Assembly: GCF_002355215.1 (NCBI RefSeq)
Contig: NZ_AP014612.1
Span: 930,001 to 994,000, forward strand
Source: Streptococcus troglodytae
GTDB taxonomy: Bacteria > Bacillota > Bacilli > Lactobacillales > Streptococcaceae
Direction: 5' to 3'
DNA length: 64,000 bases
Both the position numbers and the translations under genes were made by a program. Under the pieces are notes generated by a model. That model did not search any database and had not been told where the DNA came from. It was given only the letters and a program-made list of their open reading frames with translations. Below, piece after piece: positions 11,880-20,090 of this stretch. Every line of letters starts with the position of its first letter. The stretch's first letter is position 1.

Positions 11880-12122
11880 CCATAAAAGGGCAAAAAAGTT
11901 TTTTCACTTTTTGCAGTCCTACAAAAGTTAAAAATGTTTGTTTTTCGTTCATTTAATTCTATAAAAGTTAGATTGACTTACTTTTTCAAACTTTTAAACC
12001 CTTAAAAAGTTAGATTGAGCAACTTTTTTACTTTTGTAACTTTACAGAAGTTAGAAGTATTCGTTTTTTTAACTTTTCAATCTTACAAAAGATAAAAGAA
12101 GTTATTTTTCTTTCTTTGTGAG
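11880..12122. repeat. degenerate tandem array, 41-bp period, six units
   Basis: Units start at 11880 (38 bp), 11918, 11959, 12000, 12041 and 12082; the last five are exactly 41 bp apart. Each begins near CYTACAAAAG or a variant, most continue TTAGA-TTGA, and all end in a T-rich block with ACTTTT. Several units contain an internal AAAAGTT...AACTTTT inverted repeat. The array fills the otherwise empty stretch between the GH1 terminator and the AI-2E permease promoter. No coding potential was seen. Confidence 0.8.
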
Positions 12123-12196
12123 GTCACAATCAAGTTAATCTATCTCAAAATCTATTTTTTTATCTTATTTCCTATCTTTTTAAGGATAATTTAGTG

Positions 12197-12202
12197 TATA
12201 AT
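12197..12202 (+). promoter_or_regulatory. -10 box 7 bases before the AI-2E permease ATG
   Basis: Perfect TATAAT. The expected transcription start falls at or next to ATG 12210. No Shine-Dalgarno sequence lies in range; AAGGAT at 12182-12187 is upstream of the -10. A leaderless mRNA is likely if this promoter is used. Confidence 0.5.
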
Positions 12203-12209
12203 AACAGTT

Positions 12210-13333
12210 ATGAAAATCAAAAAATCTTATGTTGCTTATCCTGTTTTGGTCTTTGTCATTTGTTATGCCATTTTGGCAAACTGGTCAGCAGGAGCTAAAA
12301 TATTGAATACTTTTTTTGCTGCTCTATCTCCCTTTTTAACAGGGGCTGCCATTGGTTATATTGTTAATATTGTTATGAGTGCCTATGAAAGACTTTATGA
12401 TAAACTAATTAAGTCACAAAGCCTTTTGAAGGCTAAACGGCCTTTAGCTATGGTTTTAGCTTATGCAACTTTTGTGCTTATTGTCACTCTTATTTTTACC
12501 ATTGTTTTACCAGATTTGATTGCTAGCCTTAAATCTTTGCTGTCTATTAACCCTAAGGATATTCAAAATATCATCAATGAAGTCCAACATAATAAATGGG
12601 TTTCCAAAATGTTAGCATCTTTTGGAGGAGATACACAAATTAGCAGCCTAATTTCTAATTACAGCCGACAAATTTTGAGTCAATTTTTGAGTGTTTTAAC
12701 AAATGTATTGACTTCGGTTACTTCAATAGCGTCAGCTTTAATTTCGATTTTTGTTAGTATTATCTTTTCCATGTATGTTCTAGCTAATAAAGAGAAATTA
12801 GGGCATCAGTTTAATCTTCTAATTGATACTTACCTTGGTAAATATGCTGGGACAGTTCATTATCTTGTTGATATTTTGCACAGTCGCTTTCATGGTTTTT
12901 TGTTGGTCAGACTTTAGAGGCTATGATCTTAGGAACATTGACAGCTATGGGTATGATGCTACTTGGCTTACCTTATGCAGCGACAATTGGGATCTTGATT
13001 GCTTTTACTGCTCTGATACCGGTTGTTGGTGCATATATTGGTGTTACTATTGGAACTATTTTAATTTTGACACAGTCCTTCTCACAGGCAGTTGTCTTTC
13101 TTGTCTTTGTTATTTTGCTGCAACAGTTTGAAGGCAATGTGATTTATCCAAGAGTAGTTGGCGGCTCTATTGGTTTACCATCTATGTGGGTTCTGCTGGC
13201 CATTACTATTGGCGGTGCTTTAGCAGGTTTAGTTGGTATGCTGATGGCTGTCCCTACTTTAGCCAGCCTTTATCAAATTATTAAAGATCATGTTTATCAA
13301 AAGCAAACACAAAAAGCTTCCCAAGAGAAATAA
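12210..13333 (+). CDS. AI-2E family (YdiK/PerM-like) membrane permease, one frameshift
   Basis: Multi-pass membrane protein of the AI-2E family; members have been linked to autoinducer-2 or ion/proton export, and the substrate here is unknown. Restored length is about 374 residues. N-terminal helices run from residue 8, a soluble insert spans about 105-170, and the conserved C-terminal block has LGLPYAATIGILIAFTALIP and NVIYPRVVGGSIGLP. The frame breaks at the T run 12896-12901; one more T gives FHGFFVGQTLEAM and joins both parts. The start is discussed under the -10 box at 12197. It is followed by its own terminator. Confidence 0.85.
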
Positions 13334-13352
13334 TTTACCTCTTGGGTTTTTA
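13320..13352 (+). terminator. intrinsic terminator overlapping the permease stop
   Basis: Perfect 8-bp stem CCCAAGAG/CTCTTGGG (13320-13327, 13339-13346) with T5 after it. The left arm lies within the last codons of the permease gene. Confidence 0.85.
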
Positions 13353-13527
13353 AGTATGATACACTTTAGAAAAAGATGGGCATTCTAATGTTTTTTTGGA
13401 AATTAGGCCTTTTCAGTTTAACTGACATCAGTTGTAAGGATAATGATACCTTTTTAAAATCTTTGAGTTATATTTTTGGTGGATAATGAGATAAAAGATT
13501 GGATGATCTCATTTTTTAAAACAGCTC

Positions 13528-13573
13528 TCAAATAGTAAAAATATTTGACTATTTGATTTTGCCATGTTACACT
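13528..13573 (+). promoter_or_regulatory. promoter with overlapping inverted-repeat operator, probable MarR site
   Basis: -35 TTGACT (13545-13550), 17-base spacer, -10 TACACT (13568-13573) preceded by TGT. A perfect 9-bp inverted repeat, TCAAATAGT (13528-13536) and ACTATTTGA (13548-13556), covers the -35. The operon encodes a MarR-type regulator as its second gene, so autoregulation is a direct inference. The 200 bases before this site hold nothing recognised. Confidence 0.7.
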
Positions 13574-13606
13574 AAACCTAATTATTATATAGGAGGCTTG
13601 TTTACA

Positions 13607-14569
13607 ATGAAAGCAGTACTCGTTGAACAACCGGGGTCATCTGAACAATTAAAAGTTGTGGAAAGAGAGATTCCTAAAATTAAGGAAGGTTGGTCTCTGG
13701 TAAAAATTAAGGGATTCGGTATCAATCGTTCTGAAATTTTTACGCGTAAAGGTTACTCGCCGTCTGTTGTTTTTCCAAGGGTTTTAGGCATTGAATGTGT
13801 CGGCATTATTGAAGAAACATCGGATAAAAACCGTTTTTTTCATGGACAGAAAGTTATCTCCATTATGGGAGAGATGGGAAGAGCATTTGATGGTGGTTAT
13901 GCTGAATATGTTCTTTTGCCAAATGAGCAAATCTACCCTATTAAAACAAATCTAGCTTGGGATAGGTTGGCAGCAGCTCCTGAGAGCTATTATACGGCTT
14001 ATGGTTCCTATAAAAATTTGAAATTGAAAAAGCAAGATCTTGTTCTTGTTCGAGCAGGAGCAAGTGGTGTTGCTTTAGCCTTTCTCAATTTATTAAAAGC
14101 TTCCTTACCTGAGATCAAGGTGACTGCCAGTGTGCGTTCTCTTGAAAAAGAGAAAGAACTTTTAGATAGTGGCTATGATGAGGTTATTATTGACCAAGAT
14201 GGCTGTTTACAAACGAAGCAAAAATTTGATAAGGTCTTGGATTTGGTAGGTCCTGCTTGTATTGATGATACCCTGAAACATGTTGCTGATGGTGGTATTG
14301 TCTGTCTGGTTGGTTTATTAGGTGGTCAATGGACTTTGGACAATTTTGATCCCATCATGGCTTTGCAAAATAACATTTATCTGACAACTTTCTATTCTGG
14401 CAATATCAATTTAAACAAATTGCAAGAGCTCTTTGATTTTATTGCTAAATACGATGTTCCTATTAAGGCGGAAAAGATTTTTACAATTGATCACATTAAA
14501 GAAGCACATGACTACTTAGAAAGTCCACAAGCTTTTGGCAAAGTTATTGTATTGAATGGAGATGTCTAA
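13607..14569 (+). CDS. Zinc-type alcohol dehydrogenase/quinone oxidoreductase family protein
   Basis: Medium-chain dehydrogenase/reductase, 320 residues from ATG 13607, which has AGGAGG at 13591-13596. N-terminal GroES-like domain (GFGINRSEIFTRKGY, LGIECVGIIEE), then a Rossmann domain (VLVRAGASGVALAFLNLL). The Cys and His of the structural and catalytic zinc sites are mostly absent, so a zinc-free NADPH:quinone reductase-like activity is likelier than an alcohol dehydrogenase. It is first in an operon with a MarR regulator (TAATG overlap) and an osmoprotectant-type ABC transporter, which suggests induction by a small ligand or electrophile. Confidence 0.85.
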   Translation: MKAVLVEQPGSSEQLKVVEREIPKIKEGWSLVKIKGFGINRSEIFTRKGYSPSVVFPRVLGIECVGIIEETSDKNRFFHGQKVISIMGEMGRAFDGGYAEYVLLPNEQIYPIKTNLAWDRLAAAPESYYTAYGSYKNLKLKKQDLVLVRAGASGVALAFLNLLKASLPEIKVTASVRSLEKEKELLDSGYDEVIIDQDGCLQTKQKFDKVLDLVGPACIDDTLKHVADGGIVCLVGLLGGQWTLDNFDPIMALQNNIYLTTFYSGNINLNKLQELFDFIAKYDVPIKAEKIFTIDHIKEAHDYLESPQAFGKVIVLNGDV

Positions 14570-15051
14570 TGACGAAATCACAAAAGCAGACAAAGCAATA
14601 TTTACGTATCTTTGATCAGCAGATGTCTCTTTATGAGCATTATGCTCGAAGGAACAGTCTGCAAAGCAAATCTCTTTTTATCCTTCTTTGGCTTTATTAT
14701 AAGCCACAAGGAATCACACAAAAGGAAATTGTTGAAAAAACTTATTCAACTAAACAAGTGGTTAATGCCACCTTAAAAAGATGGAATGAAAAAAATTATA
14801 TCGTTTTTCTCAAGTCACAAACAGATCGTCGTGAAAAGAAAATAATTTTATCTCCTCAAGGTCAAGAATATGCTGCATCCATTATTGCTCCTTTAGAGAA
14901 AATGGAAGAAGCAGCCTTTAATAGTTTGTCTATTCAAGAGCAACAAACAATGATTCAATTGACGGGGCATTATTATCAAGCGTTATTATCACAAATGCAG
15001 CTTTATTTTGTTCAAGGAAAAGGAGAAAAAGCTACAAAGGAGAAGTTATGA
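14569..15051 (+). CDS. MarR family transcriptional regulator
   Basis: 160 residues with a winged helix (GITQKEIVEKTYSTKQVVNATLKRW as recognition region, DRREKKIILSPQG as wing). It binds DNA as a dimer and normally represses its own operon until a ligand binds. The ATG overlaps the dehydrogenase stop (TAATG), and its own stop overlaps the next start (ATGA). The inverted repeat at 13528-13556 is the most likely operator. Confidence 0.88.
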   Translation: MTKSQKQTKQYLRIFDQQMSLYEHYARRNSLQSKSLFILLWLYYKPQGITQKEIVEKTYSTKQVVNATLKRWNEKNYIVFLKSQTDRREKKIILSPQGQEYAASIIAPLEKMEEAAFNSLSIQEQQTMIQLTGHYYQALLSQMQLYFVQGKGEKATKEKL

Positions 15052-15773
15052 TTCGATTTGAAAATATTACTAAATCTTATGGGGATAACCGGGTAATCAC
15101 CAATCTTAACTTTGAAATCGCCAAAGGAGAGTTCTTTGTTTTGATTGGTCCTAGTGGCAGTGGTAAAACGACTACGCTTAAAATGATTAACCGTTTAATC
15201 AATCCCAGTCAAGGAGATATTTATCTAAATAACAAAAATATTACTGAGTTTTCCTTGAGAGAATTACGTTTAGATATGGGTTACGTTCTTCAGCAGATTG
15301 CACTTTTTCCCAATTTAACCGTCAGAGGAAATATTGAATTAATTCCCGAAATGAAAGGTTGGTCAAAAGCACAACGGCTTGATAAAGTAAGGGAATTGCT
15401 TGCTAAAGTTGGGCTGCCAGCAGATAAATATTTGGAACGCTACCCGCGTGACTTATCAGGTGGTGAGCAACAACGTGTAGGCATTTTGCGGGCTATTATT
15501 GCTAACCCGTCTATTCTTTTAATGGATGAACCTTTTTCAGCCTTAGATCCCATTTCGAGAAAACAATTACAAGATTTGACACTCTCTTTACAAAAAGAAT
15601 TAGGAATGACAGTTGTTTTTGTAACGCATGATATTGAAGAAGCCAAAAAGTTAGCAGATCGAATTGCTGTCTTTCAAGAAGGACAGATTGTTCAATTAGA
15701 TAATCCTGACATCGTTGCTAAAAATCCTATCAATGATTTTGTGGCAGATTTGTTTGGAGGTGATAACCAATGA
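15048..15773 (+). CDS. Osmoprotectant/choline-type ABC transporter ATP-binding protein
   Basis: 241 residues of the OpuCA/ProV group. Walker [11 protein letters not shown]-loop [12 protein letters not shown], signature [10 protein letters not shown], Walker [14 protein letters not shown]-loop VFVTHD. There is no C-terminal CBS pair, unlike the OpuAA protein at 45610, so a CBS-type ionic-strength sensor is not expected. The ATGA overlap with the permease-binding protein gene shows translational coupling. Confidence 0.9.
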   Translation: MIRFENITKSYGDNRVITNLNFEIAKGEFFVLIGPSGSGKTTTLKMINRLINPSQGDIYLNNKNITEFSLRELRLDMGYVLQQIALFPNLTVRGNIELIPEMKGWSKAQRLDKVRELLAKVGLPADKYLERYPRDLSGGEQQRVGILRAIIANPSILLMDEPFSALDPISRKQLQDLTLSLQKELGMTVVFVTHDIEEAKKLADRIAVFQEGQIVQLDNPDIVAKNPINDFVADLFGGDNQ

Positions 15774-17290
15774 CTGATTTAATGAGTACCTTCCAAGATC
15801 GTTTTGCTGACTGGATACAGTCTCTCTTGGAGCATTTACAAATATCTTTACTGTCGCTTTTAATGGCTATTACCCTTGCAGTTCCTCTGGCTATCTTTAT
15901 CAGTCATCGAAAGAGAATGGCAGAAACTATTTTACAAATTTCAGGAATTTTCCAAACCATTCCCTCTCTGGCCCTTTTAGGCCTATTTATTCCCTTTATG
16001 GGGATTGGGATAGTGCCAGCAGTGGCGGCTTTGGTTATCTACGCTTTTTTTCCGATTCTGCAAAATACCATCACTGGTTTAACAACTATTGATCCAAGTT
16101 TGGTAGAAGCTGGTCAGGCTTTCGGTATGACCAAGTGGGAGCGACTGAAAAAATTTGAATTAGCGCTGGCTATGCCAGTTATCATTTCTGGAGTGAGGAC
16201 AGCGGCTGTTATGATTATTGGGACAGCGACCTTGGCAGCCTTGATTGGAGCTGGAGGGTTGGGTTCCTTCATTCTTCTTGGAATTGATCGTAACAACAGT
16301 TCTCTGATTTTAATTGGAGCCATCTCTTCTGCTCTTTTGGCCATTCTCTTTAATCTTGCTATTAAGTTTTTAGAAAAAGCTTCGCTGAAAAAGATTATGC
16401 TTGCCTTTTTTATCATGTTGATTGGTTTGGGCACTTCTTACCTTCCCAGTATGATTAAAGTTAGTCAGAGCCAGGAAGAAATTGTCATTGCTGGTAAAAT
16501 GGGACCTGAACCAGAAATCCTGATTAATATGTATAAAGAATTAATTGAGCAAGACAGCCATCTATCAGTAAAAGTCAAACCTAATTTTGGAAAAACAACC
16601 TTTCTTTATGAAGCCCTAAAAAAAGGTGATATTGATATTTACCCAGAGTTTACTGGAACAATTACAAGTAGTCTTCTAAAAAATCCACCTAAAACATCCA
16701 ATAATCCTCAAGTAGTTTACGAAGAAGCGCGTGATGGTATTTTAAAACAGGATAATCTTGTCTATCTAAAACCCATGAAATATCAAAACACCTATGCTGT
16801 AGCTGTTAAAAAATCATTTGCTAAAGAAAAAGGATTAAAGACTATTTCTGATTTGAAAAAAGTTGAAAATACAGCAAAAGCAGGATTTACTCTCGAATTC
16901 AATGACCGAGATGATGGAAACAAAGGCTTGAAAAGTTTTTATAATCTTAATTTACAGGTGAATACAATGGAACCTGCTTTGCGTTATCAGGCTATTAAAA
17001 GTGGTGATATTGACATTACTGATGCTTATTCCACAGATTCAGAAATCAAGGAATATGACTTGGTTTCTCTCAAGGATAATAAAAATCTTTTTCCGCCCTA
17101 TCAAGGGGCACCTCTGCTCAAAAAGCAATTATTGCAAAAACATCCTGAACTAAAAAAGATTCTGAATCGCTTAGCTGGAAAAATTACAGAAAGTCAAATG
17201 AGCGACATGAATTATCAGGTTAAAGTCAAAGGAAAATCTGCTAAAACAGTAGCTCATCATTATCTCAAAAAAACAGGTTTGCTGAAATAA
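15770..17290 (+). CDS. Osmoprotectant ABC transporter permease fused to substrate-binding domain
   Basis: 506 residues. Residues about 1-215 form the membrane part with the EAA loop ([20 protein letters not shown]); from about 235 a periplasmic-type binding domain ([33 protein letters not shown]) faces outside. Such OpuC/OpuF-like fusions carry choline, carnitine, betaine or proline betaine; the exact ligand cannot be told. Last gene of the dehydrogenase-MarR operon; a strong terminator follows. This is a second quaternary-amine-type importer besides opuAA-opuAB. Confidence 0.9.
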   Translation: MTDLMSTFQDRFADWIQSLLEHLQISLLSLLMAITLAVPLAIFISHRKRMAETILQISGIFQTIPSLALLGLFIPFMGIGIVPAVAALVIYAFFPILQNTITGLTTIDPSLVEAGQAFGMTKWERLKKFELALAMPVIISGVRTAAVMIIGTATLAALIGAGGLGSFILLGIDRNNSSLILIGAISSALLAILFNLAIKFLEKASLKKIMLAFFIMLIGLGTSYLPSMIKVSQSQEEIVIAGKMGPEPEILINMYKELIEQDSHLSVKVKPNFGKTTFLYEALKKGDIDIYPEFTGTITSSLLKNPPKTSNNPQVVYEEARDGILKQDNLVYLKPMKYQNTYAVAVKKSFAKEKGLKTISDLKKVENTAKAGFTLEFNDRDDGNKGLKSFYNLNLQVNTMEPALRYQAIKSGDIDITDAYSTDSEIKEYDLVSLKDNKNLFPPYQGAPLLKKQLLQKHPELKKILNRLAGKITESQMSDMNYQVKVKGKSAKTVAHHYLKKTGLLK

Positions 17291-17372
17291 AAACCTGAAA
17301 AGCGCTCAAAAAATTGAAACTAATATTTATGCTAAAAGAATGCAAGCATATAAGAAACAATCTGACTTAGCA

Positions 17373-17410
17373 AAAAGCAAGCGACGAAAAGAAAATCACC
17401 GCTTGCTTTT
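17373..17410. terminator. bidirectional terminator between convergent operons
   Basis: Perfect 11-bp stem (17373-17383 with 17400-17410) with A and T tracts on both sides. It overlaps the last codon of the minus-strand ABC gene. Confidence 0.85.
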
Positions 17411-18065
17411 AAATTAATGTAAATTCTTTTTTGCGTAATTCGAAAATAATGTCAGAACTATTGGCAACTTCTCGTTCATGCGTAACAATAATAACCGTTT
17501 TATTTTGCTCATGGGCAATCTTTTTAAAAATAGCAACAATATCTTTGGTTGTTGTTTCGTCTAGATTACCAGTTGGTTCATCAGCAATAATGATATTGTG
17601 TCCGCTAGCGAGCGCCCTCACGATAGCAACCCTTTGCTGCTGCCCTCCGGAGAGATGTAAGACAGGTTTATCTATCAAATCTTCAGAAATGCCAACATTA
17701 TCAAATAATGTTACAATTTTTTCATTTGTTATATTGACAGATGAAATATCAAGTGCGGTTTCAACATTTTGTCTGGCTGTCATATAAGGTAAAAGATTAT
17801 AGGATTGGAAAATGGTTGAGACAGCATTTTTACGGTAATCAGTTAAGCCTTTTTCACTAATATTTTGATTATCAAGAAGGATTTCTCCTTTTTTGGGACT
17901 GTCAAGTCCTGCTAGAAGAGACAGAAAAGTAGTTTTTCCGCTACCGGATTGCCCGAGGATAGCATAGACTTTCCCCTTTTCAAATTTAAGATTGACTTCT
18001 TTGAAAAGATAATCATCAGGATTGTTATTATACCAGTAACTGAGGTTATTTGTTTTCAATGTCAT
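17409..18065 (-). CDS. ABC transporter ATP-binding protein (MacB/LolD-like)
   Basis: 218 residues. Walker A GQSGSGKTT, signature LSGGQQQRV, Walker B IIIADEPTGNLD, H-loop VIIVTHERE. It pairs with the FtsX-type permease encoded 15 bases upstream. MacB-type pairs act as mechanotransmitters or peptide/antimicrobial pumps in Firmicutes; the substrate here is unknown. No two-component system lies next to it. Confidence 0.88.
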   Translation of the reverse strand: MTLKTNNLSYWYNNNPDDYLFKEVNLKFEKGKVYAILGQSGSGKTTFLSLLAGLDSPKKGEILLDNQNISEKGLTDYRKNAVSTIFQSYNLLPYMTARQNVETALDISSVNITNEKIVTLFDNVGISEDLIDKPVLHLSGGQQQRVAIVRALASGHNIIIADEPTGNLDETTTKDIVAIFKKIAHEQNKTVIIVTHEREVANSSDIIFELRKKEFTLI

Positions 18066-18080
18066 AGAAAAACCTACTTT

Positions 18081-19589
18081 CTAATTTGAAGATAAAATGT
18101 CTTTTGGCTTCATACGAATAATACCAATGCTTGCCAGAATAGTTGATAAGAAGGTGATCAGAAGAGCTATGGCACCAAGTTTAGCGATGCTTTCAGGTGT
18201 CTGTTTAACATTTAGTTTATTAATTTGAGTAACATTTGACTGTGATGTGCCTATCATAGCACCAAGAGCACCACCAGAAGGAGGTTGATTTGATTTCTGA
18301 CTATTAGTTTTCGAACCATTTTGTTCCGGACCAGCAGCCATTTGTCTACTTTGTTGACTTGCAGTTGTCTGTTGAGAAAGAAGTTGATTTCCAACTGCAT
18401 TACCAACAAAGTTACCAGCTACGGTAGCGATGACTAAGGAAATCAAAGTAACCATGAAAAGCTCTGCGAAAAATTGACCGATAATCTTTAAACGATTTTC
18501 ACCGAGACTCATAAGCACGCCAATTTCATAACGTCGTTCGCGGATGCTAAGAATAATAATCAATGTTAATATTACTGCACCAGCTAGAGCAACTAAAAGA
18601 ACAATATTTTTTGAAAAACTAGCAACATTGTTTAAAGGTGTTAACATTTGTTGGTAAACTTGATCATTACTTTCAACGGTAAATTTTTCCGTATCAATCT
18701 TACTTTTGGCTTTTTTAACAAATGATTTCATACTAGCAGGGTTTGATAAAGTATAAGTAGCAGCATCAACAGTATTGGTTTGACCTTTCATTGTATTTGC
18801 TGTCTTTAGATTGGTATAAAGATTGTTGGATGGGTTAGATGCATTGTTTTGTAATTGAGAAGAGGTTACACTGGAACTAGATTTATAAATACCAATAACC
18901 TTAAGAGTGTAAGTTTTCGCTGTATTGCTGCTATCAGTAGTTACTTTTACTGTAAAACGGTCACCAACAGCGAGATTGTTTGCTTTAGCTAAATCAGATT
19001 CAATAACAACGTCATTATCAGCAGTTTGACTTGTGATACCTTTTCCTTTAGTTATTTTGTTGGTACCACTTGAAAAATCTGAAACATTTGCAGTTGTATT
19101 GACACCAGTAATCGTAAAGTCACCAGAAGCCATTTTACTATTTTGACCGCTAGGTCCTTCTGAGTTATTCATTTTGCTATCAGAATCAGAAGAATTTGAT
19201 GAACTGGAACTAGTAGATATAGGAGTGATGTTGCCAGCACTGGCAGTTGTTGTTGACGTATAGAGATAGGATTTAACGCCAGCCATTTTAGCAATAGTCT
19301 GAGCAGTTGACAGAGAAATAGGGGTCATTTCAAATTTTGGAGGCTGATTAGTATTAGAACTACTGGATGATGATTGTTGAGCTTTTTTCATCATATAATC
19401 ACGACTGACCTGAAGATTAACAGTTGCCCCAGCCTCTTTTTTAGCATTATCAACGGCCTTATCTGCTGCTGATTTAATGGTAAGCCCAGCTAGTACAAAG
19501 ATAAGAATACTGCTGGTAACTAGAGTCAAGAGAGCCGTTCGGCCTTTTTTAGACTTGGTTGCTAGCCAAGCACGTTTTATAAAATTCAT
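18081..19589 (-). CDS. FtsX-like ABC permease with Ser/Asn/Gln-rich extracellular domain
   Basis: 502 residues. One membrane helix near residues 18-42, a large outer domain of about 280 residues, then three C-terminal helices with the FtsX core (SIRERRYEIGVLMSLGE). The outer part holds three low-complexity stretches: AQQSSSSSSNTNQPP near residue 70, STSSSSSNSSDSDSKMNNSE near 125, and a Gln/Asn/Ser-rich loop between the last helices near 405-440. GGAGG at 19596-19600 supports the start. It forms an operon with the ATPase. Confidence 0.88.
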   Translation of the reverse strand: MNFIKRAWLATKSKKGRTALLTLVTSSILIFVLAGLTIKSAADKAVDNAKKEAGATVNLQVSRDYMMKKAQQSSSSSSNTNQPPKFEMTPISLSTAQTIAKMAGVKSYLYTSTTTASAGNITPISTSSSSSNSSDSDSKMNNSEGPSGQNSKMASGDFTITGVNTTANVSDFSSGTNKITKGKGITSQTADNDVVIESDLAKANNLAVGDRFTVKVTTDSSNTAKTYTLKVIGIYKSSSSVTSSQLQNNASNPSNNLYTNLKTANTMKGQTNTVDAATYTLSNPASMKSFVKKAKSKIDTEKFTVESNDQVYQQMLTPLNNVASFSKNIVLLVALAGAVILTLIIILSIRERRYEIGVLMSLGENRLKIIGQFFAELFMVTLISLVIATVAGNFVGNAVGNQLLSQQTTASQQSRQMAAGPEQNGSKTNSQKSNQPPSGGALGAMIGTSQSNVTQINKLNVKQTPESIAKLGAIALLITFLSTILASIGIIRMKPKDILSSN

Positions 19590-19698
19590 AACGATTCCTC
19601 CAAGCTAATGATGAAGTCAGTTTATGATGGTTGGCTTAAAGCAGACTGAAAGAAAACTAAAAGAGCCTTAAAAGCAATGATAATAGATTTAAAATTTT

Positions 19699-19733
19699 AA
19701 GAGGTTGGGACGACAAGAATGTCCCGCCTTTTT
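19699..19733 (-). terminator. hairpin terminator of the GGTT-type
   Basis: GGGAC/GTCCC stem flanked by GGTT and GCC, with T/A tracts. It lies right after the stop of the decayed gene end at 19755 on the minus strand. The same architecture recurs at 21812-21842 and 48557-48590. Confidence 0.6.
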
Positions 19734-19754
19734 ATTGTACAGTGATTTTTAGGC

Positions 19755-19970
19755 TTAAAACTTTAACAGTTTGAGAAGTTGTTGGAGTTTATCTAATTCC
19801 ATGAAGGTCAGTTCAGCATGTCAATACTTCATTCAATTGCTAAAGGTAGGGCAGCAACATCGTCATTCATGACGATTTACCGATTTTTGTGTCACTCTCT
19901 TAAACTGTTGTTTTTTATTCTACAAGCAATTTCTAAGAGTTCTGTTTCATCTTTAACTTAGAAGTAGGAA
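19755..19970 (-). pseudogene. decayed 3' end of an unknown gene
   Basis: Between the FtsX and wapE genes about 500 bases hold no intact gene. On the minus strand the last 22 codons before a stop at 19755-19757 read HAELTFMELDKLQQLLKLLKF, a protein-like amphipathic end. Upstream pieces in other frames read VMNDDVAALPLAIE and ELLEIACRIKNNSLRE, interrupted by stops. This looks like an old gene remnant, possibly a regulator; the family is not identified. Confidence 0.45.
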
Positions 19971-19993
19971 CTCAGTAAATGATCAATGATAAA

Positions 19994-20025
19994 ACCCTCA
20001 CTAGGATTATGCACCTAATGAGGGT
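19994..20025 (-). terminator. strong terminator after wapE
   Basis: Stem of 7 bp, one mismatch, then 4 bp (19994-20005 with 20014-20025) around a short loop, with TTTT on the minus strand. It probably ends the wapE transcript. Confidence 0.75.
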
Positions 20026-20038
20026 AGTTTTTTGAAGG

Positions 20039-20086
20039 TGATTGCCTAGCAATCATGGGGAACTATCCCCTTCCTATAAAAATAGG
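20039..20086 (-). repeat. three consecutive perfect stem-loops in the wapE 3' region
   Basis: Stem 1: TGATTGC/GCAATCA (20039-20055). Stem 2: GGGGA/TCCCC (20057-20070). Stem 3: CCTAT/ATAGG (20073-20086). They are separated by 1 and 2 bases and begin 5 bases after the wapE stop codon. Confidence 0.7.
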
Positions 20087-20090
20087 ACAA

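Noticed and set aside
11880..12122. CRISPR array
   Set aside because: The 41-bp units are contiguous and diverged, there are no unique spacers between identical repeats, and no cas gene lies nearby.
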